Shown here in pieces: positions 53,001 to 60,776 of a DNA stretch of 64,000 nt (position 1 is its first letter; the number at the start of each line of letters is the position of its first letter). A model generated the notes under the pieces. That model saw nothing but the letters and a program-made list of their open reading frames with translations. It did not search any database and had not been told where the DNA came from. The position numbers and the translations under genes were made by a program. The DNA is from Bacteroidota bacterium (GTDB taxonomy: Bacteria; Bacteroidota; Bacteroidia; J057; JADKCL01): the NCBI GenBank assembly GCA_016718825.1, contig JADKCL010000001.1:186001-250000 (forward strand). Reading direction: 5' to 3'.

Positions 53001-54249
53001 CATCAATTATTACAACGAGGTATTCAAATACGACACGCTGAATCAGCGCATGCCGACGATGGGTGAGGTCTTTATGCGCACCAAAAACGTAAGTTGGGGT
53101 GGTCAGGTCAACAACCGTAATTTCTCCCTGCTCGGAGACCCGGCCATGACCCTTGCCTATCCACACAATAAGGCGGTGGTTACAAAAATCAATGGCAATG
53201 CGGTCATCGGCAATGTCACCGACACCCTGAGTGCGCTCAATTTGATCACGATCGAAGGCGAAGCCCGCGATCAGCAAGACAATTTGATGACGACCTACAA
53301 TGGCGATTTGTTCGTGACGGTGTATGACAAGCCCTCCAAATTTACGACAAGGCGTCGTCCATTTGACTTCATCTGGCAACGCAACAAGGTTTTCAAAGGT
53401 TCAGCCACGATCCAAAACGGCTTGTTTGCCTTCGAATTTGTCGTCCCGATTGACATTTCCTATGAAGACTTGCTGTCCAACCTCAATGGAAAGATCAGCA
53501 TGTACTACAACAACACCACTTCTGACGGTGGCGGTTGCAACGATGATATTTTCATTGGTGGATCCGACTCGGCAGCGATCAGCGACAACCGTCCACCGGA
53601 AATGGATCTGTTCATGAACGACATCAAGTTTGCCGATGGCGGCATGGTCGGTCCTGATCCGATTTTGATTGCCGAGATTTTTGACGAAAACGGCATCAAC
53701 ACGGTCGGTACGGGCATTGGTCACGAGCTCACGGGGATTTTGGACAACGATGAAAGCGAAGTTTTGGTGCTCAACGACTACTATGAGGCCAACCAAAACA
53801 GTTATCAAGATGGGACCATTCGGTATCCCTTCAAGGATTTGGAGCCCGGAGAGCACAATCTCAGGGTGAAGGTCTGGGACGTCGCCAACAACAGCAGGGA
53901 AGGCGAAATCAACTTCATCGTCGCAGATGATGCCACGATGGCCCTTGGACATGTCCTCAATTACCCGAATCCATTTTCCACGAACACCAAATTTTTCATC
54001 GAGCACAACCGCAATGGCAATGCCTTGATGGTGCAGGTGAAGGTTTATTCGGTCAGTGGCAAGCTCGTCAAGACTTTGCAGGACAACTTCTTTGCAGAGG
54101 GCAACCTCTATTGTGACCTGGAATGGGATGGTCTGGACGACTATGGCGATGCCATCGGCCGTGGGGTATATGTCTACGAGGTCGTCGTGAAGGATGAGAC
54201 CACTGGAGACCGAATTTCCAAGTTTGAGAAATTGGTTTTGCTGCGGTAA
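50071..54249 (+). CDS. porU: type IX secretion sortase PorU (C25 gingipain-like)
   Basis: 1,392 residues. Signal peptide RFFLSLLLFASSPLLLLSQS, then a low-complexity Pro/Lys/Ser/Val region (repeats such as SAPKPVS, STPKPAL), a beta-rich region of about 500 residues, and a C25 peptidase domain with the catalytic His899 in YTGHGGEVGW and Cys933 in TATCEFGRWDDP. The C-terminus has a FlgD-like segment (YPNPFSTNTKFFIEHNRNG). PorU removes C-terminal sorting domains of cargo at the cell surface and attaches A-LPS. porV follows 260 bp later. ATG 50071 precedes the signal peptide closely; the frame is open 72 bp further upstream. Confidence 0.94.
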   Translation: MRYSCIRFFLSLLLFASSPLLLLSQSRPASTPKESKPVSTPKPALNNNPVSAPKPVSGAVNSSSPKPASYSESFSNPKPTNASTPVSSPKAVSRFNGESGVFIPVWEKEMQVSSPVNVQEMIKAPFFTGASFDREVVNLPYYDMLVPVGKGESLTIGSVQAEGVQEVSDETFKLAMQSATLQKDAAWYPNSHVVTGQVISIRGEEFQHVQIYPILVAAGGSSYKKASTVNYSVSRKQDAARRTPDLNARQGYVNESVLRSGAFYKFGITSEGMYQLDHSFFSGLGVDPASIDPRTIKVYGNGGATLPQVAGLYPHDDLVENALLAQGAGDGSFDANDYVAFYTPGLGRWEDSDTVDRYIYFPNFYSDTAFYFVTWGGANGRRITAFPSAANPNFTPTYTTKFGHYEVDKDNTITSGRLWMGERFDLTTTQSFNFNLPNIVSGSNVLTSVRTGARSTGVGSKFTIREGGTAYAELTMNATSTVYGTTDYYCDNATFNIPSTKIADGQLNLELIYNKPTTSSVGYLDYIEYQFQQELNLAGQNYFYFTATDNVGPGQVFNYQLGGANPGYQIWDVTDPLNVRPIVSTLNGNTLTFAVEADSNKRFVAFNGSGFKRPSGAKLVPNQNLHALTQAEFLIVTHPDFWDDATRLADFHRSHYGQSVNVVRVGEIFNEFSSGAQDPTAIRDFAKMFYDRGQQGGTPLRYMLLFGDGSYDYKAIQTPVNTNFIPTYQSRGSQLPTRSYTSDDYYGFLDDGEGHWGEQAYNRDAEIIPLFWAEGDVALTDHGLDISVGRFPVANATESKAVVDKILAYHQDYTSYGPWRNRVLLTADHKDDDGNLHATQADGYTAQIQAGNPCANIDKIYMDNYVLENQASGDRFPDGKAALLKALDEGSLLVNYTGHGGEVGWSNAQILDISDINKIDNGNRLPAYVTATCEFGRWDDPNRKAGAEVLLVREGGGSVAMFTTVRVVFAGPNHTLNINYYNEVFKYDTLNQRMPTMGEVFMRTKNVSWGGQVNNRNFSLLGDPAMTLAYPHNKAVVTKINGNAVIGNVTDTLSALNLITIEGEARDQQDNLMTTYNGDLFVTVYDKPSKFTTRRRPFDFIWQRNKVFKGSATIQNGLFAFEFVVPIDISYEDLLSNLNGKISMYYNNTTSDGGGCNDDIFIGGSDSAAISDNRPPEMDLFMNDIKFADGGMVGPDPILIAEIFDENGINTVGTGIGHELTGILDNDESEVLVLNDYYEANQNSYQDGTIRYPFKDLEPGEHNLRVKVWDVANNSREGEINFIVADDATMALGHVLNYPNPFSTNTKFFIEHNRNGNALMVQVKVYSVSGKLVKTLQDNFFAEGNLYCDLEWDGLDDYGDAIGRGVYVYEVVVKDETTGDRISKFEKLVLLR

Positions 54250-54259
54250 CCAAGCCACT

Positions 54260-54303
54260 CCCCAAGCCCGAAGTCCAAAAAATTTTCTGGATTGGGCTTG
54301 GGG
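54260..54303. other. long stem-loop after porU
   Basis: CCCCAAGCCC (54260-54269) pairs with GGGCTTGGGG (54294-54303), with an inner TCCA/TGGA pair. No T-tract follows, so it may stabilise or attenuate the porU transcript rather than end it. Confidence 0.55.
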
Positions 54304-54434
54304 GATGGTTGGTCTAGGTTTGTATTGAAATTCAAAATGCATGCTGCCCAAATAAAAAATGTAGGTCAGGTGCTTGTTAAATGGGCCTTTTTCGTAACTT
54401 AGCCCAAATATTTAAGCCTATCGGATAATTATTC

Positions 54435-54442
54435 TACTTTTG
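54435..54442 (+). promoter_or_regulatory. candidate -7 box of the porV promoter
   Basis: TACTTTTG matches the Bacteroidota TAnnTTTG -7 consensus exactly. No clear TTTG -33 box was found at the right distance. It lies about 70 bp upstream of the porV ATG, suggesting porV can be transcribed apart from porU. Confidence 0.5.
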
Positions 54443-54510
54443 TAAACGATTTTTGTGAAGGTAATAGGAACGCCTTGGGCAATTGGCCAAGGGTTAAAAG
54501 TAGAATAATA

Positions 54511-55656
54511 ATGAGAATCAAGGGATTTATTCAGACGTTTGCTTGTGCTTCTTTGCTGTTTTTTTCGGGCAAGCTTGAGTCATTTGGGCAAGGCACCACG
54601 ACAGGAGGCCAAGACATCAAGGCCATCACGACAGCGGTGCCATTCCTGATGATCGGTCCCGATTCGCGGAGCGGTGGTATCGGTGAGGCGGGTGTCGCCG
54701 TTGCAGACAATGCCAATGCCGCACACTGGAACCTTTCCGCATTGGCATTTTCCGAGAAAAAATTTGGTATCGGTCTGAGCTACACGCCTTGGTTGCGTCA
54801 GCTTGTACCGGACATCAACCTGAGCTATCTGAGTGGCTACTACAACATGGGCGAACGTGCCGGGGTGATTTCCTCCTCCTTGCGCTACTTCTCCTTGGGC
54901 AACATCATCTTCACCGACGAAAATGCGGTTGAGTATGGTAAGTTCAATGCGAATGAGTTTGCGTTTGATGCCGGTTATACCCGCAAAGTCACCGACAACT
55001 TCTCCGCTGGCGTAGGTTTGCGCTTTATTTACAGCAACTTGGCTGCGAATGCAAGTGTCAATGGTTTTGAAACCAAGCCAGGCATTTCCTTCGCCGGTGA
55101 CTTGAACATGTTGTATACCAAAGATTTTGATGCCGGCGCACGTCCGCTGAATTTCCGTTGGGGCCTCAATATCTCCAACATCGGTGCCAAGATCTCCTAC
55201 ACCAACAGCTCCAACAAAGACTTCATCCCGACCAACTTGCGTTTGGGTGTCGCCCTCAAGGCTGGCTTGGACGATTACAACAGCCTCACGGCAACGGCAG
55301 ACTTGAACAAGTTGATGGTGCCCTCCGAAGGCGGTCAAAGCAAGCAGACGTTGATCAGCGGCATGTTCTCCAGCTTTGGCGATGCTGAAGGCGGATTCTC
55401 AGAGGAATTGCAAGAGCTGAACCTCTCCACGGGTGTCGAATATTGGTACAACGACCTCTTCGCTGCCCGCGCAGGCCTTTTCTTGGAAAATGCTTCCAAA
55501 GGCAATCGCAAATTTGTCACCCTCGGCTTGGGCGTAAAGTACAGCTTCTTCGCGCTTGACTTTGCCTACCTCGCCTCCTTGAGCCAAAACCACCCGCTCC
55601 AAAACACATTGCGTTTCTCCTTGAGCTTCGCATTTGATCCGGACGGCAATCGTTGA
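54511..55656 (+). CDS. porV: type IX secretion outer membrane protein PorV (LptO)
   Basis: 381 residues from ATG 54511. Signal peptide GFIQTFACASLLFFSGKLESFGQ, then the family-defining TTAVPFLMIGPDSRSGGIGEAGVAVADNANAAHWN region (shown here in parts), and a FadL/OmpP1-like barrel to the end (TLRFSLSFAFDPDGNR). PorV forms a shuttle with PorU, carrying cargo from the SprA translocon to the sortase. Its place right after porU supports the call. A terminator lies just beyond the stop codon. Confidence 0.95.
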   Translation: MRIKGFIQTFACASLLFFSGKLESFGQGTTTGGQDIKAITTAVPFLMIGPDSRSGGIGEAGVAVADNANAAHWNLSALAFSEKKFGIGLSYTPWLRQLVPDINLSYLSGYYNMGERAGVISSSLRYFSLGNIIFTDENAVEYGKFNANEFAFDAGYTRKVTDNFSAGVGLRFIYSNLAANASVNGFETKPGISFAGDLNMLYTKDFDAGARPLNFRWGLNISNIGAKISYTNSSNKDFIPTNLRLGVALKAGLDDYNSLTATADLNKLMVPSEGGQSKQTLISGMFSSFGDAEGGFSEELQELNLSTGVEYWYNDLFAARAGLFLENASKGNRKFVTLGLGVKYSFFALDFAYLASLSQNHPLQNTLRFSLSFAFDPDGNR

Positions 55657-55686
55657 TAAGTAGTAAGTTGATTGATTTTTTATAAA

Positions 55687-55724
55687 GAAAGTGCCCCGAC
55701 TCCCCGTTGGGGCCTTTCTTCTTT
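55687..55724 (+). terminator. intrinsic terminator after porV
   Basis: GAAAGTGCCCC (55687-55697) pairs with GGGGCCTTTC (55709-55718) with one unpaired base, followed by TTCTTTT. It isolates porV from the ATPase-HNH pair. Confidence 0.82.
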
Positions 55725-55751
55725 TAGGGGTGTGGGTTTTGTGGGGATTCT

Positions 55752-55759
55752 TATCTTTG
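55752..55759 (+). promoter_or_regulatory. candidate -7 box for the second ATPase-HNH pair
   Basis: TATCTTTG matches the TAnnTTTG consensus exactly, 37 bp before the GTG start at 55797. A convincing -33 element at normal spacing was not found. Confidence 0.5.
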
Positions 55760-55796
55760 TTGGATTCTAATTGGTTCGCTGTAAAAACATCTGCAC

Positions 55797-57104
55797 GTGC
55801 TGAAATACCTGAAGCTAGAAAATGTAGGCCCTGCCCCACAAATGGAGCTGAACCTAGCCCCACGGCTCAACATCATCACCGGCGACAACGGCTTAGGAAA
55901 GAGCTTTTTGTTGGATGTTGCTTGGTTTGTGAATACCGGCAGCTGGCCTAGGGACATCAACCCAACGATTAGCGGGGGGTTGGTGGCGCGACCCAAACCA
56001 GGTACCGAAGGGAAGATCACGCGTAGTTACAAGGCACTAGAGGAGGGCGAGAAGGCGGTAACGTGGGTGGGAAATTTCGTGTATGATCTCCAGAAATGGA
56101 AGTTTCCCTACATTGGTGATGTAAAGCGGTTCCCGACGATCTACATGATGGCGGATGGTTCAGCTGCAATTTGGGATCCTTTGCGCAACTTCAATGATTT
56201 GTCGCTATTCGTTTCCGAAACAAAGGATAGGCCATGGGCTTTTGTATTTAGTCAGGAAGAATTGTGGCGGGGGAAAGAAGATGCCAATCGGAGGAAACTC
56301 ATTCAGGGCCTTGTAAGCGATTGGGCGAATTGGCAAAAGGAAAAGGGCGAGAAATTTCTTCTTCTGGAGCGCCTACTTCAAGCTCTGAGCCCAGATCAAT
56401 CGAAGCCCTTCAAGGTCGGGAATCTTATCCGTATCGATGTTAACGACATGCAGGACATGCCGACCCTCATCATGGATTATGGGGTTGAGGTAGCGATTGT
56501 CCATGCAGCTGCCGGTATAAGACGCATCCTCTCCTTAGCTTACGTTCTGGTCTGGTGGTGGGAGGAACACCGGCGCGCAGCGACACTTTACAATACCGAC
56601 CCTTCTGAGGAACTTACCTTTTTGCTCGACGAAGTCGAATGCCATCTCCATCCAAGCTGGCAGCGAAAAATCGTGCCGGCATTGCTTGAAGCGGTAAAGG
56701 AACTTTCCAAGGACATCTCAGTCCAACTCATCGCTACCACACACAGCCCGCTCGTGATGGCATCGCTAGAACCCCATTTCGATGCCAGAATGGACAAGTG
56801 GTTTGATTTGGACCTTGATCGCGACAATGGATCAAAGCCAGAAGTCAAATTGACAGACAGGCCGTTCAGAAAGTACGGAGACGCCGAATCGTGGCTACAC
56901 AGTAGGGCATTTGATCTTTCAAGCACCCGGTCGATTGAAGGGGAGTCGTTACTGCGTGAGGCAAAGAAATTGATGGATCAAACTGCTCCGTCTTCCGAAG
57001 AAGTGAAATTGATGCATCAACGGCTCGTCGATTCACTCGACGCGATGGATGAATTCCTAGACTATTGGCGCTTGTTTTGGAGAAGGAAGGAGGGGGAGGA
57101 GTGA
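55797..57104 (+). CDS. AAA/RecF-like ATPase of a second ATPase-HNH pair
   Basis: 435 residues from GTG. It begins LKYLKLENVGPAPQMELNL, with Walker A GDNGLGKSFLLD, a middle of about 170 residues, a degenerate signature around HAAAGIRRILSLAYVLVWWW, Walker B FLLDEVECHLHPSWQR and the H-loop ATTHSPLVM. It belongs to the same broad class as PtuA but is clearly a different subfamily. Its TGA overlaps the GTG of an HNH-like gene by 4 nt. The pair has its own promoter-like box and upstream terminator, so it is a self-contained cassette. A defence role is inferred from architecture. Confidence 0.85.
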   Translation: MLKYLKLENVGPAPQMELNLAPRLNIITGDNGLGKSFLLDVAWFVNTGSWPRDINPTISGGLVARPKPGTEGKITRSYKALEEGEKAVTWVGNFVYDLQKWKFPYIGDVKRFPTIYMMADGSAAIWDPLRNFNDLSLFVSETKDRPWAFVFSQEELWRGKEDANRRKLIQGLVSDWANWQKEKGEKFLLLERLLQALSPDQSKPFKVGNLIRIDVNDMQDMPTLIMDYGVEVAIVHAAAGIRRILSLAYVLVWWWEEHRRAATLYNTDPSEELTFLLDEVECHLHPSWQRKIVPALLEAVKELSKDISVQLIATTHSPLVMASLEPHFDARMDKWFDLDLDRDNGSKPEVKLTDRPFRKYGDAESWLHSRAFDLSSTRSIEGESLLREAKKLMDQTAPSSEEVKLMHQRLVDSLDAMDEFLDYWRLFWRRKEGEE

Positions 57105-57700
57105 TTCCGGTTCAACTTCAACCAAAACCCACCCAGTTTGACGAGTTGGTGCAGAGACCAGGGATGGAATGGATGCAGAAGAATGGCATTCAACTCGATC
57201 AACCTCTGGAAAAAGGGACAACGCTCCCGAATTATTGGGTAAGGGCACTCGCAGATCTATGGACTACCTATCGTGGTGTCTGTGCCTACTACGCATTCCG
57301 ATTTGAACTGGCGTCGGGCGCACAATCCACGGATCATTTTGCTGCCAAATCTAGAACCCCAAGAAAGGCATACGAATGGGAAAATTTGCGACTGGCATGC
57401 TTAGAGGCAAATCGACAGAAACATCAGCACGATGATGTCTTGGATCCAGTGGAAATTGAATCTGACACATTTAGACTCGAGCTTTCGAAGGGTCGCATTT
57501 TTCCAAACCCTGAAAAAAGTATTGAAACACAGTTGAGAGCGGCTACCACCATCAAGCGCCTAGAATTAGACGACCCGACCTTGGAACGATTGAGAGAACG
57601 ACATTTTAGGTTGTTTCGACAAGGAGAAATGTCTAGCAACATGCTCTGGGAGGAAAATCCTTTTGTGTACGCCGAGGCAGTAAGACAAAAGCTTCTTTGA
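57101..57700 (+). CDS. HNH-nuclease-like partner of the ATPase, with altered Cys site
   Basis: 199 residues from GTG 57101, whose GTGA overlaps the ATPase stop; a purine-rich GGAGGGGGAGGA lies just upstream. The core CAYYAFRFELASGA, QSTDHFAAKS, YEWENLRLAC and ANRQK matches a Septu-type HNH family whose members have S-V-D-H-F-x-P-K-S and Y-E-W-x-N-Y-R-L-A. The HNH His is kept, while the C-x2-C pairs of classical HNH zinc sites are absent. The first 60 residues (PVQLQPKPTQFDELVQRPG) are typical of that family. The nuclease is likely activated by the adjacent ATPase, which is inferred. Confidence 0.78.
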   Translation: MIPVQLQPKPTQFDELVQRPGMEWMQKNGIQLDQPLEKGTTLPNYWVRALADLWTTYRGVCAYYAFRFELASGAQSTDHFAAKSRTPRKAYEWENLRLACLEANRQKHQHDDVLDPVEIESDTFRLELSKGRIFPNPEKSIETQLRAATTIKRLELDDPTLERLRERHFRLFRQGEMSSNMLWEENPFVYAEAVRQKLL

Positions 57701-57744
57701 ACACTACCCTGAAACAATTCTCAATTCTCAATTCGTCATTTGCA

Positions 57745-58605
57745 ATGCATCTCCTAGCTGAATCCGGCGGTACGAAAACACAGTGGTACTTGTACGATGC
57801 ACAAGGCCTGCAACGCGAATTCCGCACGAGCGGATTCAATCCCAATGTGCAGTCAGCCACCGAAATTGAAGCGCAGCAGCGCGCGGATTGGGGACAGGAG
57901 CTTCCCGTCGGATTGGGGCTGCAACTCGACTTTTACGGTGCGGGTCTTGGGGCACCGGGCACAGAAGCCATCGTTCGGGGGATTTTGACAAGCCTCTTTC
58001 CTGGATTGACGCTGAACTTGCGCACGGACATGCTCGCGGCGGCCTTGGCAACTTGCGGCGATGCCCCCGGCATTGTCTGCATCCTCGGAACCGGCAGCAA
58101 TTGCTGTTTTTGGGATGGACAAAAGATCACGGGCAACCTCGGTTCTCATGGCTATCTTTTCAGCGACGAAGGCAGCGGCGCCGACCTCGGTCGGGCAATT
58201 GTTTCGGCTGCGCTGAATGGCGAATTGCCACACCACATTGAGCACAAATTCCGGGATTGGGCAGGCAAACCCTTTCTGGAAATTCGCACAGAGATTTACC
58301 ATTCGCCCAAGATCAATGCCGCCCTCGCCCACTATTCGCGTTTTTTGGCGGAGCATTTGGATGATCCGACCATTCGCATGATGGTCGTAGCGCGATTCAT
58401 GGCTTTTTTGAATCGTACGGTTTTGCGGATGCGGGATTACCGACAAACACCGATTCATTTTGTCGGTTCGATCTCCGAAGTGTACCAAGCGCCCTTGCGG
58501 GAAGCGTTGTCCATGTTGCAACTCGCTCCGGCCTCCGTCACGGCTGCGCCCGGTGAAAAATTATTGGCCTACCACGTCTCGAAATTGAAAGGCGAAGCGC
58601 ATTGA
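57745..58605 (+). CDS. N-acetylglucosamine kinase-like BadF/BadG-type ATPase
   Basis: 286 residues from ATG 57745 (MHLLAESGGTKTQWYLYD, phosphate-1 loop). ASKHA-fold kinase motifs follow: TDMLAAALATCGDAPGIVCILGTGSNCCFWDG (read in parts, phosphate-2) and GYLFSDEGSGADLGRAIVSAALNG, then an adenosine-loop region HFVGSISEVYQAPLREAL. Similar proteins phosphorylate N-acetylglucosamine during cell-wall recycling. The frame is open to 57697, but the internal ATG fits family starts. Its stop overlaps the methyltransferase start by 4 nt (TTGA). Confidence 0.88.
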   Translation: MHLLAESGGTKTQWYLYDAQGLQREFRTSGFNPNVQSATEIEAQQRADWGQELPVGLGLQLDFYGAGLGAPGTEAIVRGILTSLFPGLTLNLRTDMLAAALATCGDAPGIVCILGTGSNCCFWDGQKITGNLGSHGYLFSDEGSGADLGRAIVSAALNGELPHHIEHKFRDWAGKPFLEIRTEIYHSPKINAALAHYSRFLAEHLDDPTIRMMVVARFMAFLNRTVLRMRDYRQTPIHFVGSISEVYQAPLREALSMLQLAPASVTAAPGEKLLAYHVSKLKGEAH

Positions 58606-59261
58606 AATTCTCGTGGCGCTATATCAAGAGCTTTTTCAACGAGGAAATTGTCGAAAAGGGCAATTCCACGATCAGCCCGGGTTTGCAGGTTTGGTATGCC
58701 TACGGCCGGAAAATGCTCAACGCGGCCAATGTGAACTACAGCTTCGGCCGGTTGGACAAAGTTTTCCGGTCCACGTTCGCACAATTGGATGTGGCCAACA
58801 AAGGAATGCAAAATGTACTCTTGCTGGGCTTGGGTGCGGGCAATGTGACAACCATTCTCCGCGAACTTGACCCTCGCATCCACGTCGTCGCCGTTGAAAT
58901 CGATCCCGAGGTCGTGCGCTTGGCAGAGACGCACTTCGAATTGAAAACGGGCCCTCAATTGGAGGTCGTGCTCGCAGATGCGATCGCTTATGTCCGGGAC
59001 TGCCAAAAACGCTTTGACATGGTGGTGGTCGATATTTTTGTGGACGACGAAGTGCCGGAAGCTGCTTGCGAGCCGGATTTTCTTTCAAAAATGGCTTCGC
59101 TCTTGAATTCGAAGGGATTGTTGGTTTTCAACCGATTGGCGCACCGGCCTGACTTGCGCCAACAAACGGAGGAGTTTGGCCGTAAGATGAAAACCGTCTT
59201 GCCGGGAACACGTATTTTGGACGCAGACCTCAACAAGGTTTTGGTGTATGAGAAGAAATAG
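58602..59261 (+). CDS. spermidine-synthase-like methyltransferase
   Basis: 219 residues from TTG. The SAM/polyamine-synthase Rossmann motif NVLLLGLGAGNVTTILREL is followed by VVAVEIDPEVVRLAETHF, LADAIAYVRDC and DMVVVDIFVDDEVPEA, as in spermine/spermidine synthase-like proteins. The N-terminal beta domain of true spermidine synthase is shortened, so the substrate is unknown. It overlaps the kinase gene upstream by 4 nt and the lipoprotein gene downstream by 14 nt. Confidence 0.85.
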   Translation: MKFSWRYIKSFFNEEIVEKGNSTISPGLQVWYAYGRKMLNAANVNYSFGRLDKVFRSTFAQLDVANKGMQNVLLLGLGAGNVTTILRELDPRIHVVAVEIDPEVVRLAETHFELKTGPQLEVVLADAIAYVRDCQKRFDMVVVDIFVDDEVPEAACEPDFLSKMASLLNSKGLLVFNRLAHRPDLRQQTEEFGRKMKTVLPGTRILDADLNKVLVYEKK

Positions 59262-59790
59262 CATCGCATTCATCGTTTTGGGATTCCTGCTTGGAGTCGG
59301 ATTGGTTGGCTGCGCAGGCGGCAAGAAGCTGATCACATCCACGGGCATTCACAAATTCAAATTGGGCGACCAAATGCCTCCTACCGGCATCGACCATCTC
59401 GGCGGACGCAGTGCAAGAGACACCTTCGAACTTCAAGGCGAATACCAATGGCGGCAAGTCGTTTTGGAATACCGCAAGGGCAACGTCTACCTCGAAGAAG
59501 ATTTTTTCGGATCGGATTACATTTCTCGCGTGCGTGTGTACACCCCCGAGCTCGCCTTGCGCAATGGTTTGCGCGTCGGCATGCAGGTGAGCGATCTGCA
59601 GATCAAGGCCAATGACTGGACCATTGTCCCCTTGCCCGACTACAACCTTATCGACCTTTATTCCCGCACCATGCCGCGCATCCATTTCCTTATCGACGAC
59701 CCCGCAGTCGCCAAAGACAAGGATTGGTCAGAATACAAGATCGAACAATTGGCTCCTGCAGCGCCGATCAAGGGAATCGTCGTGTTCTGA
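59248..59790 (+). CDS. probable lipoprotein, unknown function
   Basis: 180 residues. Signal peptide with lipobox LVGC (IAFIVLGFLLGVGLVGCAGG), so the mature protein should be lipidated at that Cys. A beta-rich globular part follows (GIHKFKLGDQMPPTGID, YQWRQVVLEYRKGNVYLEED, YISRVRVYTPELALRNGLRVGM) ending in IKGIVVF. I do not recognise the family. The gene overlaps the upstream methyltransferase by 14 nt, suggesting one transcript. Confidence 0.8.
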   Translation: MRRNSIAFIVLGFLLGVGLVGCAGGKKLITSTGIHKFKLGDQMPPTGIDHLGGRSARDTFELQGEYQWRQVVLEYRKGNVYLEEDFFGSDYISRVRVYTPELALRNGLRVGMQVSDLQIKANDWTIVPLPDYNLIDLYSRTMPRIHFLIDDPAVAKDKDWSEYKIEQLAPAAPIKGIVVF

Positions 59791-59882
59791 AATTCTCGGT
59801 CAAAAATCGCAGTATTCCCAAAATCACATTAATTCCCGTACTTTGTACCCGTTTGAAACGGCAATTAATTTCGACTGAAGCG

Positions 59883-60179
59883 ATGCACAAATTCATGGTT
59901 ACCATTAACCTGCCACAATTCCCCAACGAGGAATACATGTTGTTGATTCCAAAACAGCGCGCGGTGATCGTTGAGTTGCTCGCTGCAGGGCGCATCAGCA
60001 GCTTCAGTTTGGACAGAAACCGCCAAAAAGCTTGGATGGTAGCAAGTTGCAAGGATCATGATGCCCTGCAAAACATGCTGCGCAAGTTCCCGATGCACAA
60101 ATTTTTTGAGTACGAAATCAGCGAGCTGATCCTGCACGACACCGAATTCATGGGCTTGCCCAAGATGGTGTTGAACTAG
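59883..60179 (+). CDS. small muconolactone-isomerase-like (dimeric alpha-beta barrel) protein
   Basis: 98 residues from ATG 59883. The sequence KFMVTINLPQFPNEEYMLLIPKQRAVI, GRISSFSLDRNRQKAWMVASC and HDALQNMLRKFPMHKFFEYEI has the two beta-alpha-beta halves of a ferredoxin-like/dimeric alpha-beta barrel fold, with the P-M-H-K-F-F-E-Y segment typical of muconolactone isomerase-like proteins. No catalytic assignment is possible. A terminator-like hairpin follows at 60208. Confidence 0.75.
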   Translation: MHKFMVTINLPQFPNEEYMLLIPKQRAVIVELLAAGRISSFSLDRNRQKAWMVASCKDHDALQNMLRKFPMHKFFEYEISELILHDTEFMGLPKMVLN

Positions 60180-60207
60180 GAGCAGCAAGAAATATCGAAT
60201 ACAAGTA

Positions 60208-60237
60208 GGGCAGCACTTTGGTAGCTGCTCTTTTTTT
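60208..60237 (+). terminator. intrinsic terminator
   Basis: GGGCAGC (60208-60214) pairs with GCTGCTC (60224-60230), including one G-T pair, followed by seven Ts. It ends only 13 bp before the GNAT gene ATG, so that gene needs readthrough or a start further downstream. Confidence 0.8.
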
Positions 60238-60250
60238 GCCAATTTCCAGC

Positions 60251-60676
60251 ATGGGCCGCTGGAACATCGACATTGAAGACAAGGCAAAACCCGAAGACGT
60301 GCGCTTCGTGGTTGCTAAATTGGAGGCCTTCAACGAGGCCAACACGCCCGCGCCGTTTGAACGCAAGGAAATCCGATTGTTTATTCGGGACGAGGCTGGC
60401 ACGATTCAAGCCGGTTTGCTGGGCGCTGTGAGCATGCATTGCCTTGTGATTCAGATTCTTTGGGTGGATGAGGAAATGCGTGGAAAAGGTGTCGGAACCG
60501 AATTGCTCGTGACAGCAGAGGTGCTCGCCAAAGAAAAGGGCGCACGCCAAGCCATTGTTGAAACAACAACTTTTCAAGCACCCGAATTTTATACCAAACT
60601 CGGTTATAGTACCATCTGCGAAATTACCGACTGCCCGCTCGGGGCGAGCTCGCTATTGATGCGCAAGTGGTTGTAG
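60251..60676 (+). CDS. GNAT-family N-acetyltransferase
   Basis: 141 residues from ATG 60251. The acetyl-CoA binding motif is IQILWVDEEMRGKGVGTELLVTAEVLAKEKGARQAIVETTTFQ (motif A, R-G-K-G-V-G-T), with the C-terminal FYTKLGYSTICEI typical of GNAT enzymes. The substrate is unknown. The frame is open 33 bp upstream, through the terminator hairpin, so the real start is almost certainly this ATG. Confidence 0.88.
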   Translation: MGRWNIDIEDKAKPEDVRFVVAKLEAFNEANTPAPFERKEIRLFIRDEAGTIQAGLLGAVSMHCLVIQILWVDEEMRGKGVGTELLVTAEVLAKEKGARQAIVETTTFQAPEFYTKLGYSTICEITDCPLGASSLLMRKWL

Positions 60677-60776
60677 CTTTCGATCCGACAAAATCCCCCA
60701 TTTTTCGCATTGCAGGCCGATGAATGTTGCGAAAACGTTAAATTCGTGAGGCGCTAATGAGAATGTGCTTGTGAAG

